41,251 nucleotides of DNA from an uncultured Burkholderiales bacterium (GTDB taxonomy: Bacteria > Pseudomonadota > Gammaproteobacteria > Burkholderiales > Burkholderiaceae_C), in NCBI GenBank assembly GCA_937891665.1, contig CALAGS010000214.1, positions 1 through 41,251 of the forward strand, written 5' to 3'. Below, piece after piece: positions 17,082-25,232 of this stretch. Numbering within the stretch: the stretch's first letter is position 1; each line of letters begins with the position of its first letter. A program made the translations under genes and the position numbers. Below the pieces are notes generated by a model, which was given only the letters and a program-made list of their open reading frames with translations, was not told the origin of the DNA and ran no database searches.

Positions 17082-17396
17082 ACGCCATTTGGGGGAAGCC
17101 AAGTTGGCCTGAACTGTCGCTCTGGGGGGGGTGTGGCCTGGGACAACCCAGTTGTCCCAGACTCGGTTCATGCCTTCAAAATCTTTCAGATCTACCAAGA
17201 ATATTTGGACCATGAGCAGCTTGCGCTTGTCGGTGCCTGCCCGTTCTAGCAAGCGATCAATGGCTTGCAAAACCTGAAGTGTTTGGCCTTCAATGTCTAA
17301 GTTGGGGTCTTCAGGAATTTGACCTGCCAAATAAACCACGCCATTGTGAATGGCCATCTCAGAAAGCCTAGTACCCACATCAAACCGCTGAATCAT
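17052..17396 (-). CDS. RidA-family protein
   Basis: RidA/YjgF/UK114-family proteins hydrolyse reactive enamine/imine intermediates released by PLP enzymes, or have other deaminase roles. The 114-residue product begins MIQRFDVGTRLSEMAIHNGVVYLAGQIPEDP in part and contains LLMVQIFLVDLKDFEGMNRVWDNWV and the trailing PPRATVQANLASPKWRLEV, which carries the Arg (PRAT) and Glu (LEV) residues that line the RidA active site. AGGAAG precedes ATG 17396; the frame extends upstream to 17462 but overlaps the aminotransferase. It begins 10 bases after the aminotransferase stop, so the two are probably co-transcribed. Confidence 0.92.
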   Translation of the reverse strand: MIQRFDVGTRLSEMAIHNGVVYLAGQIPEDPNLDIEGQTLQVLQAIDRLLERAGTDKRKLLMVQIFLVDLKDFEGMNRVWDNWVVPGHTPPRATVQANLASPKWRLEVVATAAL

Positions 17397-17406
17397 GTTG
17401 ACTTCC

Positions 17407-18609
17407 TTATGGCGTGTGTTGTGCCAAATAGGCAATAGCAGCAGCCATGCCGTTGGGGCCATAAGGAATTTTCTGAACCGTCATGGCCGCTTCAACGCCC
17501 GCAAGAGCACCCAAGATCATGGGTTCGTTCATGTCGCCTAAATGACCAATTCGAAATACGCGGCCAGCCAAGGGGCCTAAACCACCTGCAATGGCCACTT
17601 GAAATTTTTCACGTGCCACAGTGCGCATGGCTTCTGGGTCAATGCCGGGCGCAACTTCAATGGCTGTGACTGAAGACGAGAAGCCTTTGGAATCTTGGCA
17701 GTGCAGTTTGATGGCGCCTGCGCTAGACCAGCAAGTGACTGCTGCTCTGACCGCCGCGCCCAATCTATGGTGTCGTGCATAAACCGCTGACAGGCCTTCT
17801 TCTTTGAGCAAGCCCAAGGAAACCTCTAAACCTGCAAGGTGTGCCAGAGGTGGGGTGCCACAAAACTTGGCAGATTGGTTGTCGGTTTTTCGCTCTAACC
17901 AGCTCCAGTAGTAGCGAGGTTTGGCATGAGCCTCAGACCAAGCAAAAGCTTTGGCATTGACGGCCACAAAGCCAAGGCCAGGCGGCATCATCAAGCCTTT
18001 TTGAGAGCTGCCTAAACACACATCGGCACCCAGTGCATCCATGTCAAAGGGTGCTGCGCCCAAGGAAGCCACCACATCGACCACATACAGTGCTGGGTGG
18101 CCCGTGCGGTTAATGGCGGCGCGAATGCCTTGCAGATCGCTGGTGATACCGCTTGCGGTGTCGGTATGTACCACCATGACTGCTGAAATTTTGTGCGCTG
18201 TGTCTGCGCGAAGTGCGGCTTCAATGGCAGCCACATCAATTTGCTGACCCTCTGTGTGTGGTGTTCTGATGACAGACAAGCCTAAGCTGGTGGTTTGAAT
18301 GGCCCATTGGTCAGAGAAATGGCCAGAGCCTGCAATCAACAAGCTGTGTTGGTCAGAGCCTAAATTGGCCGATGCGGCTTCCCAAGCACCATGGCCATTG
18401 CTGGCGTAAAAGAAGACATCGGAGGCCGGCGATCGAAGCAGCTCTTTCATGCCTTTTTCGCAAGCCGCAATGAGGGCACCCACGCGGGGGTCTGACAAGT
18501 CAGTCATCGGTCTTTGCATGGCGTGCATGACTTCATCGGGGACATGGGTTGGCCCAGGTGAGTGCACAAATCGAATGCCAGGTAGCCGAGGAGTGATGGG
18601 AGAGCTCAT
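17407..18609 (-). CDS. Class V PLP aminotransferase, alanine/serine-glyoxylate type
   Basis: PLP-dependent aminotransferase of the alanine-glyoxylate/serine-glyoxylate aminotransferase family, about 400 residues. The start FVHSPGPTHVPDEVMHAM has the PGPT motif of this family; VVDVVASLGAAPFDMD includes the PLP-ring Asp, and GSSQKGLMMPPGLGF contains the Schiff-base lysine. EVAPGIDPEAMRTVAREKFQVAIAGGLG followed by GRVFRIGHLGDM supplies the C-terminal substrate-carboxylate Arg. I place the start at ATG 18609; an in-frame ATG at 18624 and TTG at 18630 are alternatives. Coupled with RidA, it likely makes or consumes a small 2-oxo acid such as glyoxylate. Confidence 0.9.
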   Translation of the reverse strand: MSSPITPRLPGIRFVHSPGPTHVPDEVMHAMQRPMTDLSDPRVGALIAACEKGMKELLRSPASDVFFYASNGHGAWEAASANLGSDQHSLLIAGSGHFSDQWAIQTTSLGLSVIRTPHTEGQQIDVAAIEAALRADTAHKISAVMVVHTDTASGITSDLQGIRAAINRTGHPALYVVDVVASLGAAPFDMDALGADVCLGSSQKGLMMPPGLGFVAVNAKAFAWSEAHAKPRYYWSWLERKTDNQSAKFCGTPPLAHLAGLEVSLGLLKEEGLSAVYARHHRLGAAVRAAVTCWSSAGAIKLHCQDSKGFSSSVTAIEVAPGIDPEAMRTVAREKFQVAIAGGLGPLAGRVFRIGHLGDMNEPMILGALAGVEAAMTVQKIPYGPNGMAAAIAYLAQHTP

Positions 18610-18749
18610 GCTTTGTACTTTCATAGACAATGAAAGTAGAGCATAAATTGAGTTTCAGCTTTCTGATCGAAGCGCTTGAGAAAAATTCAGGTACTTTTTA
18701 AAAAACACTAAACTACAAGCCAATCAATCTGGCTTCAGGAAGACACTTC

Positions 18750-18800
18750 ATGCCCAACAAAATGCAGATCATCCCTGGCGCTTTGGCCCATTGGGGTTAA
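18750..18800 (+). CDS. Possible 16-residue leader peptide
   Basis: A short frame, ATG at 18750 to TAA at 18798, encodes MPNKMQIIPGALAHWG. AGGAAG lies eight bases before the ATG and the stop is seven bases before the start of the MFS transporter gene. It could be a leader peptide coupling translation to the transporter, or simply a chance frame. No regulatory codon run (repeated amino acid) is visible. Confidence 0.22.
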   Translation: MPNKMQIIPGALAHWG

Positions 18801-18806
18801 TGGCGA

Positions 18807-19985
18807 ATGGAATCCCGCAGAGCATGGGTGGTTGTCTGGGCGACCTTTGTCTGCTTGGCAGTCATTTTTGGCGTGTCCTATTCGTTTGCAGCGTTTTTTG
18901 AAAATTTTGCCAAGGAATTTGCAGCGCAGCGGGCCGATGTGTCATGGATTTTTGGTCTTTGCGGCTTGGTGTACTTCGTATTAGGTGCGGGTGGCGGCAT
19001 GTTGGCCGATCGGTGGGGGCCTAGACTTGTCTGCATGACAGGTATGGTTTTCATCGCCATGGGTTTGTTTTTGACCAGCTTGGCTCAAAGCTTAACGACC
19101 GTCTATCTCAGCTATGGTCTTTTGGTGGGATTGGGCATTGCCCTTGTTTACACCCCATCCATCGCCTGTGTTCAGCCCTGGTTTAACAAGCGCCGCGGTT
19201 TGGCGTCTGGTATTGCCAGCTCGGGTGTCGGTGCTGGCACACTCATTTTGCCGGTGGTCGTCAGCTACTTGTTGATAGAGATCAATTGGCGAGAAGCGCT
19301 TCAAACGATGGCGGCAGGGGTTTTGCTGATTGGCTTGATGGCTGGATTTTTATTGAAGCGTGCCCCCAATCTCAATGGCAATCCAAGTGGCCAGTTGCCT
19401 GGCCTGACACTTTCTGCTGCATTGAAAACGCCCTCATTTAAATGGCTCTACATGGGCACCTTGTTGGGCGCGCCGGTCATGTTTGTTCCTTTTGCGCACA
19501 TATCTGCGGCTGCCAGAGATGCTGGCGTGCCGGATGCACAAGCGGTGGGCCTCGTTGGCTTGATTGGCATTGGCAGTTTGGTTGGTCGTTTTGCAATTGG
19601 TTGGTTGGCCGATCGCATGGGGCGAATCAAAACTCTCATGCTGATGCAAGGCCTGATGGGCTTGTCTTATTTGGTATGGGCCGGAGCACAAGACCAGTGG
19701 ATGTTTGCTTTGTTTGCCCTTTGGTTTGGGCTCAGTTATGGCAGCATTGTCTCTTTGCTGCCTGCCATCTGCATGGATCTGTTCGGGGGAAGGGCTGTTT
19801 CTGCCATCATTGGCACGCTTTACACAGGCGCAGCTTTGGGTAATTTGTTGGGGCCAGTGATGGCGGGGCAGGTTTTTGACATGACGCAAAGTTACGCGCT
19901 TGTCATCTGGATCACGCTTGGCATTTCAGCTATGGCGACCTACAGTTGCTGGCGTATCTTGAAGTACCCCAAGCTCTTTGAATAA
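18807..19985 (+). CDS. MFS transporter, monocarboxylate/oxalate-formate antiporter-like
   Basis: A 392-residue inner-membrane protein with about 12 hydrophobic segments. VVWATFVCLAVIFGVSYSFAAFF, then GAGGGMLADRWGPRLVCMTG and later IGWLADRMGRIKTLM are the paired cytoplasmic-loop motifs of MFS, and PWFNKRRGLASGIASSGVG is typical of the MCT/OFA-like branch (cf. RG-ASGI-xxG-x-G). Such proteins carry monocarboxylates, oxalate or formate. It starts at ATG 18807, seven bases after a 16-codon frame, and is divergent from the aminotransferase across about 200 bases, so a 2-oxo- or monocarboxylate substrate is plausible but not proven. Confidence 0.88.
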   Translation: MESRRAWVVVWATFVCLAVIFGVSYSFAAFFENFAKEFAAQRADVSWIFGLCGLVYFVLGAGGGMLADRWGPRLVCMTGMVFIAMGLFLTSLAQSLTTVYLSYGLLVGLGIALVYTPSIACVQPWFNKRRGLASGIASSGVGAGTLILPVVVSYLLIEINWREALQTMAAGVLLIGLMAGFLLKRAPNLNGNPSGQLPGLTLSAALKTPSFKWLYMGTLLGAPVMFVPFAHISAAARDAGVPDAQAVGLVGLIGIGSLVGRFAIGWLADRMGRIKTLMLMQGLMGLSYLVWAGAQDQWMFALFALWFGLSYGSIVSLLPAICMDLFGGRAVSAIIGTLYTGAALGNLLGPVMAGQVFDMTQSYALVIWITLGISAMATYSCWRILKYPKLFE

Positions 19986-20022
19986 TAAGAAACGCTTGTG
20001 CTTGTTTTGAATAAAGTTTGAC

Positions 20023-20766
20023 ATGGAAATTAGTCAGTATTTGGTGATTGCCAGTTGTGCATCTGTGCTCATTGGCATGTCCAAGGGGGGCTTGCCCTTT
20101 GTGGCCATGATGTCTGTGCCCTTGCTTTCTTTGGTGATGTCACCCTTGAAGGCCGTCGTTCTTTTGTTGCCCGTCTACATCATTTCAGATGTTGTTAGCG
20201 TGTGGCTTTACCGAAGGAGTTTCAGCCTCATCAATTTGAAGATCTTGGTGCCAGCCAGTATGGTGGGTATTTTGATTGCGTGGTTCACGGCATCGATGAT
20301 TTCAGACCTGACCATCAAGCTCATCATCGGCTTGGTAGGGGTGGGTTTTTGTTTGCAGACTTGGTTCAAGCGAGGGCAGATTGAGAGCGCCTTGCCTGCA
20401 TCGGTTCCTAAAGGTGCTTTTTGGGGGGCTGTGTCTGGCTTTACAAGTTTCATTGCCCATGCGGGAGGCCCCCCTTTTCAGGTTTACATGTTGCCTCAGA
20501 AATTACCCAAGGCAGAGTTTGCTGGGACGGCCACCATTTTGTTTGCCATCATCAATTTGGCCAAAATCGGCCCCTATCAAAATCTCAGTCCTTACAGTTG
20601 GGATGATTTGATGGAGGCGCTTGTCTTGGTGCCTTTTGCGCTTATCGGCACTTTTTTGGGCGCTTATCTCACCCAACGAATTGCAGACGCGTGGTTTTTC
20701 AAATTGGTTCAAGGCGGACTCCTCTTGGTCTCTTTGAAACTCATCTCGGATGCAATCAGAGGTTAA
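20023..20766 (+). CDS. TauE/SafE-family sulfite exporter-like membrane protein
   Basis: Polytopic inner-membrane protein of 247 residues in the TauE/SafE family, which exports sulfite, sulfoacetate or related anions. Two-fold repeat features: IGMSKGGLPFVAMMSVPLL near the N-terminus and FIAHAGGPPFQVYMLPQKLPK in the second half, both typical (G-x-GG-G / H-x-GGPP). About seven to eight hydrophobic segments are visible. It begins 37 bases after the MFS gene on the same strand and may be co-transcribed. The transported substrate cannot be told from sequence. Confidence 0.9.
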   Translation: MEISQYLVIASCASVLIGMSKGGLPFVAMMSVPLLSLVMSPLKAVVLLLPVYIISDVVSVWLYRRSFSLINLKILVPASMVGILIAWFTASMISDLTIKLIIGLVGVGFCLQTWFKRGQIESALPASVPKGAFWGAVSGFTSFIAHAGGPPFQVYMLPQKLPKAEFAGTATILFAIINLAKIGPYQNLSPYSWDDLMEALVLVPFALIGTFLGAYLTQRIADAWFFKLVQGGLLLVSLKLISDAIRG

Positions 20767-20867
20767 GCCTATGTTTTTAAACAACTTATTTTTTACCTTA
20801 CTGTTTTAAAACTACTTGTTATTCAACTATTGGATTTATAACCATAAGTTGATAAACTAGACTTTGT

Positions 20868-21254
20868 ATGAATAAAATCAAACTTCGAGCTATTACAGCC
20901 TTTTCTAGAACAGACCTCAAAACCAATGAGGGGTCTTTGTCTATCCGCGCAAGAGAGATCAACTACCTAGGTAAACAATACGTTGCGTTAGAGTCTGAGT
21001 CGTCTGAGGAATTGCTGGCGCTTTACCGCTGTATGAATCGTGGTGAATTAAAGCGATTGAAGCGTTGGCCAGCAGAGCTAACAGGCAAAAAGCCAGTGGC
21101 TCAAAACACGGTTGCAACTCCCAATGAGAAGAAAACCCCCGCCATTTTGGAGCTGTCGCCTCTCAAAGCAGGGCCCCAAGTTAAAAAGACAAAAAAGCCA
21201 GCAGCACGGGCAACTGCTGCCAATGTGAATCAAACGGATCTGTTTGAATCGTAA
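20868..21254 (+). CDS. Unknown small basic protein with C-terminal QTDLF
   Basis: A 128-residue protein with no family I recognise. Residues 1-70 look folded (ITAFSRTDLKTNEGSLSIRAREINYLGKQYVAL in part, then a helix ELLALYRCMNRGELKRLKRWPAEL). Residues about 72-120 are a Lys/Pro/Ala-rich, probably disordered linker. The last residues are NQTDLFES, and Q122-T-D-L-F126 fits the beta-sliding-clamp binding pentapeptide QxxLF at a free C-terminus. The gene is preceded by about 100 bases of A+T-rich DNA and is followed at once by a hairpin terminator, so it looks like an independent unit. The clamp link is inferred only from the motif. Confidence 0.75.
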   Translation: MNKIKLRAITAFSRTDLKTNEGSLSIRAREINYLGKQYVALESESSEELLALYRCMNRGELKRLKRWPAELTGKKPVAQNTVATPNEKKTPAILELSPLKAGPQVKKTKKPAARATAANVNQTDLFES

Positions 21255-21286
21255 AAAAAACCGCACCATGTGAGTGATGCGGTTTT
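21253..21286. terminator. Bidirectional intrinsic terminator
   Basis: Stem AAAACCGCA (21257-21265) pairs with TGCGGTTTT (21278-21286) around a 12-base loop. On the minus strand the stem is followed by eight U residues (the A-run at 21253-21260), a strong terminator for icd. On the plus strand four T residues end the small protein gene at 21254. Confidence 0.85.
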
Positions 21287-21295
21287 GGCACAAGG

Positions 21296-21316
21296 CACCT
21301 GCTAAAAAAGCAGGTG
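21296..21316. other. Second hairpin downstream of icd
   Basis: CACCTGC (21296-21302) and GCAGGTG (21310-21316) form a 7-bp stem with an A-rich seven-base loop. It lies between the icd stop and the main terminator, with no U-run of its own; probably an mRNA 3'-end stabilising element. Confidence 0.5.
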
Positions 21317-21328
21317 TGAGTGACTTCA

Positions 21329-23566
21329 TTAAGCGTGGGCGGCTTTCAAAATCGCATTGAAAGTGCTACTTGGGCACATGACCTTTTGCAGCAACTCAGT
21401 TGAGGGTTTGTAATAGCCACCAATTTCAACGGGTTTGCCCTGCACGGCTTTCAATTCGTCCACAATTTTCTTTTCATTTTCAGTCAAAGATTTGGCCAAA
21501 GTTGAAAACTTGGCTTGTAAATCTTTGTCTTCCTTTTGAGCTGCAAGTTCTTGTGCCCAGTACATGGCCAAGTAGAACTGGCTGCCACGGTTGTCCAATT
21601 CGCCCGTTTTAGTCGATGGATTTTTGTTGTTCGCCAACAAGGACCCCGTGGCAGCATCAAGTGCTTTGGCCAAGACTTTGGCTTTCTGATTGCCAGTTTT
21701 AATTCCCAAATCTTCCAAGGAAGCTGCTAGGGCCAAGAATTCACCGAGTGAGTCCCAACGCAGGTGGTTTTCTTCTACCAACTGCTTGACATGCTTAGGC
21801 GCTGAACCACCTGCACCTGTTTCGTACATGCCGCCACCCGCCATCAGCGGCACGATGGACAGCATTTTGGCGCTGGTGCCTAACTCCATGATGGGAAACA
21901 AGTCTGTGAGGTAGTCACGCAAGATATTGCCGGTGACAGAGATGGTGTCCAAGCCGCGGATCACGCGTTCAAGCGTGTAGCGCATGGCGCGAACTTGAGA
22001 CATGATTTGAATGTCCAGGCCCTTGGTGTCGTGGTCTTTTAAGTAGGTTTCGACTTTCTTGATCATTTCTGCTTCATGAGGGCGATAAGGATCGAGCCAG
22101 AACAAAGCAGGCGTGCCAGAGTTGCGAGCCCGTGTGACGGCCAATTTGACCCAATCGCGAATGGGGGCATCTTTCACTTGGCACATGCGCCAGATGTCAC
22201 CTGTTTCAACGTTTTGTGACAACAAGACTTCGCCTGTGGCGATGTCCACAATGTTGGCAATACTGTCTTCTGCAATTTCAAATGTCTTGTCGTGTGAACC
22301 ATATTCCTCAGCTTGCTGCGCCATCAGGCCAACGTTGGGCACTGTGCCCATGGTGCGAGGATCGAAGTTGCCATTGGTTTTACAGAAATTAATGACTTCT
22401 TGGTAGATGCGGGCAAATGTGGACTCAGGAATAACTGCTTTGGTGTCCTTGGGTTTGCCGTCAGCACCCCACATCTTGCCACCAAGGCGAATCATGGCGG
22501 GCATGGAGGCGTCAACGATCACATCGTTGGGTGCATGCAAGTTGGTAATGCCTTTGGCGGAGTCCACCATGGCCAAATCGGGGCGGTGCTCGTGGCAAGC
22601 GTGCAGGTCGCGAACGATTTCGTCATGCAAAGAATGGGGCAATGTTTCTATTTTCTCTTCAAGATCAACCATACCGTTGTTGACATTGATACCCAACTCT
22701 TCAAAAACCTTACCGTGCTTTTGAAACGCTTCTTTGTAGAAGATTTTGACAGCGTGCCCAAACACGATGGGGTGCGACACTTTCATCATGGTGGCTTTGA
22801 CGTGCAAGGAGAACATCACGCCAGATTTGCGGGCGTCTTCCATCTGCTCTTCGTAAAACTCACACAAGGCCTTTTTGCTCATGTACATGCTGTCGATGAT
22901 TTCGCCAGCCTGCAAAGAGACCTTGGGTTTCAAGATCACCGTTTTGCCTGACTTGGTGATGAGTTCCATGCGAACATCGCGTGCTTTGTCCAGCGTCATG
23001 GATTTCTCGCCATGGTAGAAGTCGCCGTGTTTCATGTGAGCCACGTGCGAGCGTGATGCCATGCTCCATTCGCCCATGCTGTGTGGGTTTTTTCTAGCGA
23101 AGTTCTTCACAGCCAGCGGGGCGCGGCGGTCTGAGTTGCCTTCACGCAAAACAGGATTGACAGCACTTCCTAAACATTTGGAGTAGCGAGTGCGAATGGC
23201 TTTTTCAGCATCTGTTTTGGGATCTTCTGGGTAATCCGGTACATGAAAGCCCTTGGCTTGCAGTTCTTTGATCACGCCTGCCAACTGGTGCACAGAAGCA
23301 CTGATATTGGGCAATTTGATGATGTTGGTTTCTGGAAGGAGGGTGCGCTTGCCCAAGTCAGCCAAGTTATCGGGCACCTTTTGTTGGGGTGTCAGGTAGT
23401 CTGGAAACTCACCCAGAATTCGGCCTGCAACAGAAATGTCACTCGTTTCAATTTCGATGTCAGCAGGCTGCGTGAAGGTCTGAATGATTGGCAAAAAGGC
23501 TGCTGTCGCTAGGTAGGGAGCCTCGTCGGTCAGGGTGTAAATGATTTTGGATTTTTGATTGGCCAT
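21329..23566 (-). CDS. icd: Monomeric NADP-dependent isocitrate dehydrogenase
   Basis: TCA-cycle enzyme that oxidatively decarboxylates isocitrate to 2-oxoglutarate, giving NADPH. The length of 745 residues and the start [26 protein letters not shown] place it in the monomeric (IDH-II, about 80 kDa) family, unrelated in architecture to the 45 kDa dimeric type. Conserved blocks include [117 protein letters not shown] (in parts) and [17 protein letters not shown] lies upstream of the ATG. It is a single-gene unit with two 3' hairpins. Confidence 0.97.
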   Translation of the reverse strand: MANQKSKIIYTLTDEAPYLATAAFLPIIQTFTQPADIEIETSDISVAGRILGEFPDYLTPQQKVPDNLADLGKRTLLPETNIIKLPNISASVHQLAGVIKELQAKGFHVPDYPEDPKTDAEKAIRTRYSKCLGSAVNPVLREGNSDRRAPLAVKNFARKNPHSMGEWSMASRSHVAHMKHGDFYHGEKSMTLDKARDVRMELITKSGKTVILKPKVSLQAGEIIDSMYMSKKALCEFYEEQMEDARKSGVMFSLHVKATMMKVSHPIVFGHAVKIFYKEAFQKHGKVFEELGINVNNGMVDLEEKIETLPHSLHDEIVRDLHACHEHRPDLAMVDSAKGITNLHAPNDVIVDASMPAMIRLGGKMWGADGKPKDTKAVIPESTFARIYQEVINFCKTNGNFDPRTMGTVPNVGLMAQQAEEYGSHDKTFEIAEDSIANIVDIATGEVLLSQNVETGDIWRMCQVKDAPIRDWVKLAVTRARNSGTPALFWLDPYRPHEAEMIKKVETYLKDHDTKGLDIQIMSQVRAMRYTLERVIRGLDTISVTGNILRDYLTDLFPIMELGTSAKMLSIVPLMAGGGMYETGAGGSAPKHVKQLVEENHLRWDSLGEFLALAASLEDLGIKTGNQKAKVLAKALDAATGSLLANNKNPSTKTGELDNRGSQFYLAMYWAQELAAQKEDKDLQAKFSTLAKSLTENEKKIVDELKAVQGKPVEIGGYYKPSTELLQKVMCPSSTFNAILKAAHA

Positions 23567-23679
23567 TTTCGTCCTCGTTTTTATAACTGCATGAGAGATT
23601 GATGCATGCCGTATTAGATCTTAAAAGAAGCCCCTGACAGCCCGCTGAAAGGCTTGATCCCTTAAAAAATGGGATGAAA

Positions 23680-23694
23680 TTTCGCATTGCGAAA
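23680..23694. promoter_or_regulatory. Palindrome upstream of icd
   Basis: TTTCGC-ATT-GCGAAA is a perfect inverted repeat of six-base arms with a three-base centre. It lies 114-128 bases upstream of the icd start, in the divergent region shared with the decayed gene. It is suitable in size for a dimeric regulator, but the regulator is unknown and chance is not excluded. Confidence 0.35.
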
Positions 23695-23785
23695 AAGAAT
23701 ATGTCTGATGTTTGTTTGAAGTCAATGTTAGCAAGGCCTTTACACAGTGATAACCCTCTCAAACTATAGAGATTGGAGAGTCAAA

Positions 23786-24339
23786 TTGTCATTTTTTACA
23801 AAAGCAAGTCTTCTGTTCGCCTGCTTGATGATCAACTCAGCGCATGCCAGAGTTACGAAAATTCAAATTGATCAAGTTCAGCAATTTCTAAGGGAGATGA
23901 GTGGTGGTGTGCCCACTGAACAGATCGCAGGATGACGGACTGTGACTCATCATTGCAGGCCGCCGAATTGCATTGAACTGTAGATGGGCTTAGCCCGATG
24001 GTGTTTTGGATTTGTACCAAGCCTGAGTGGATTGTCACCGATGCGCAGGAGGAGTGGCCTTTGCCTGTCGGCCATTGGTTTACCCAAAACAGGCCCGTCC
24101 TTTTCACCAGGGTCAAATCTGCGATTATGTTAGCGCTATGATTGCATCATTAAATCATTTGAAGATCGCAAAGCATCTGCCGATCCAAGGCCCTCATTGC
24201 AGAAGTGTTATGGAGGCCATGCTGGGTAGTCAGGACTGTTGAAAAGGCAGTCGAGCGTGTTCAAAAATCGGCTTTTCTTCTGACGGAAGATGGACAACGT
24301 CTGATGCGTGAAGCCCAAGCTAGCCAAGTTCTTCGTTAA
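23786..24339 (+). pseudogene. Decayed Abhydrolase_10-type alpha/beta hydrolase gene
   Basis: Remains of a large exported hydrolase (family about 600-700 residues). A ribosome site GGAGAG stands before TTG 23786, followed by a signal peptide ending NSAHA and the family's opening strand RVTKIQIDQVQ; the frame stops at 23935. From about 24085 the C-terminal part can be read: SNLRLC, stop at 24131, YDCIIKSFEDRKASADPRPSL in part, QKCYGGHAG, stop at 24227, then one frame over VRTVEKAVERVQKSAFLLTEDGQR and the terminal LMREAQASQVLR with TAA at 24337. The DPRPS-YGGHAG-YV-FLL-EDG-RL pattern matches the C-terminus of the alpha/beta-hydrolase-domain (tannase-like) family. The middle, several hundred codons, is deleted. 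This gene explains the otherwise gene-free stretch. Confidence 0.65.
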
Positions 24340-24360
24340 TTGATAAAACACTGAATCACT

Positions 24361-25203
24361 ATGAAAAATATTCAAATATCACGCATCCTTAGCGCCATGG
24401 TTCTTGCCCTTGGCTTGGTCGGTTGTTCAAACTTAATTTCCTTGAATCAGCCTGTTGCTGCCAAGTCCTTGCCACCGGTCAAAGAAGTCAAGTCAATGCT
24501 GTGGGTTGGAAATAGTTTCTTCTACTACAACAACTCAATGCATGGGCATGTAGGCCGGTTGTTGACTGCAGCAGGTCAAAAAGGCAATCGCTCAACGTCT
24601 GCCACGATCAGCGGGTCGGGTATCAATTGGCACGACATGGAGGCGCATTTCAAACCCAATGCAGTTGGAAGCTACTCATTTGTGGGTGATAACGAAGTCA
24701 GATTCAACACGTTTGAGAGGCCCTTTGATGCCACGATGATGATGGACTGTAGCCAGTGCCCCATCCACCCTAAACTGCAGTCCATTTTTTACGAGTACGC
24801 CAAAAAACACAGCGAAACTTTAAGGAAGCATGGTTCGGAACCCATTTTGTTCATGTCTTGGGCGTACTCAGATGTGCCCGCCATGACGGAACAATTGGCA
24901 GTAGAGTACATCAAGGCTGGGCAACAAAACAACGCCTTGGTGGTGCCTGCAGGTTATGCATTTGCCAACTCGGTTGCAAAGAGACCCGACGTCAGCCTCA
25001 TCATTGCTGACAAACGACACCCCTCATTGGCGGGTACCTATTTGGCGGCTTGTACCGTATTGGCTTCCGTTTACAAAATCAATCCAATCGGCAGCAAGTA
25101 CGTAGCGGGCTTATCGCCTGAGGTCGCAAAGCATTTGCAAACTGTTGCCTGGGAGACTTCTCAAGCCTTCCATGCAAAGCATGGTCGAGGCAGCTTGAAA
25201 TAA
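24361..25203 (+). CDS. SGNH-hydrolase-like lipoprotein
   Basis: Secreted lipoprotein of 280 residues: signal peptide with lipobox LVGC (Cys22). The mature part begins with an SGNH/GDSL-like block MLWVGNSFFYYNNSMHGHV (Ser52 in GNS), then ISGSGINW (glycine block), ILFMSWAYSDVPAM and the C-terminal ADKRHPSLAGTYLAACT, where D217-x-x-H220 matches the catalytic Asp-His pair. Related proteins are annotated as SGNH/GDSL-like hydrolases (DUF4886-like). It would deacylate an ester or glycan in the periplasm. A start at ATG 24361 is natural. It follows the pseudogene by 21 bases and precedes the ring-hydroxylase cluster by 29; no functional tie is evident. Confidence 0.82.
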   Translation: MKNIQISRILSAMVLALGLVGCSNLISLNQPVAAKSLPPVKEVKSMLWVGNSFFYYNNSMHGHVGRLLTAAGQKGNRSTSATISGSGINWHDMEAHFKPNAVGSYSFVGDNEVRFNTFERPFDATMMMDCSQCPIHPKLQSIFYEYAKKHSETLRKHGSEPILFMSWAYSDVPAMTEQLAVEYIKAGQQNNALVVPAGYAFANSVAKRPDVSLIIADKRHPSLAGTYLAACTVLASVYKINPIGSKYVAGLSPEVAKHLQTVAWETSQAFHAKHGRGSLK

Positions 25204-25232
25204 GTTCTGGATGGCATGGCATGGCATGATCT

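Noticed and set aside
22313..22951. A 212-codon plus-strand frame opposite icd
   Set aside because: A shadow of the well-supported icd gene; His/Gly/Val-rich translation without any recognisable domain.
25209..25230. Short tandem GGCAT repeat before the ring-hydroxylase gene
   Set aside because: Three five-base units are too short to claim a repeat element or control site.
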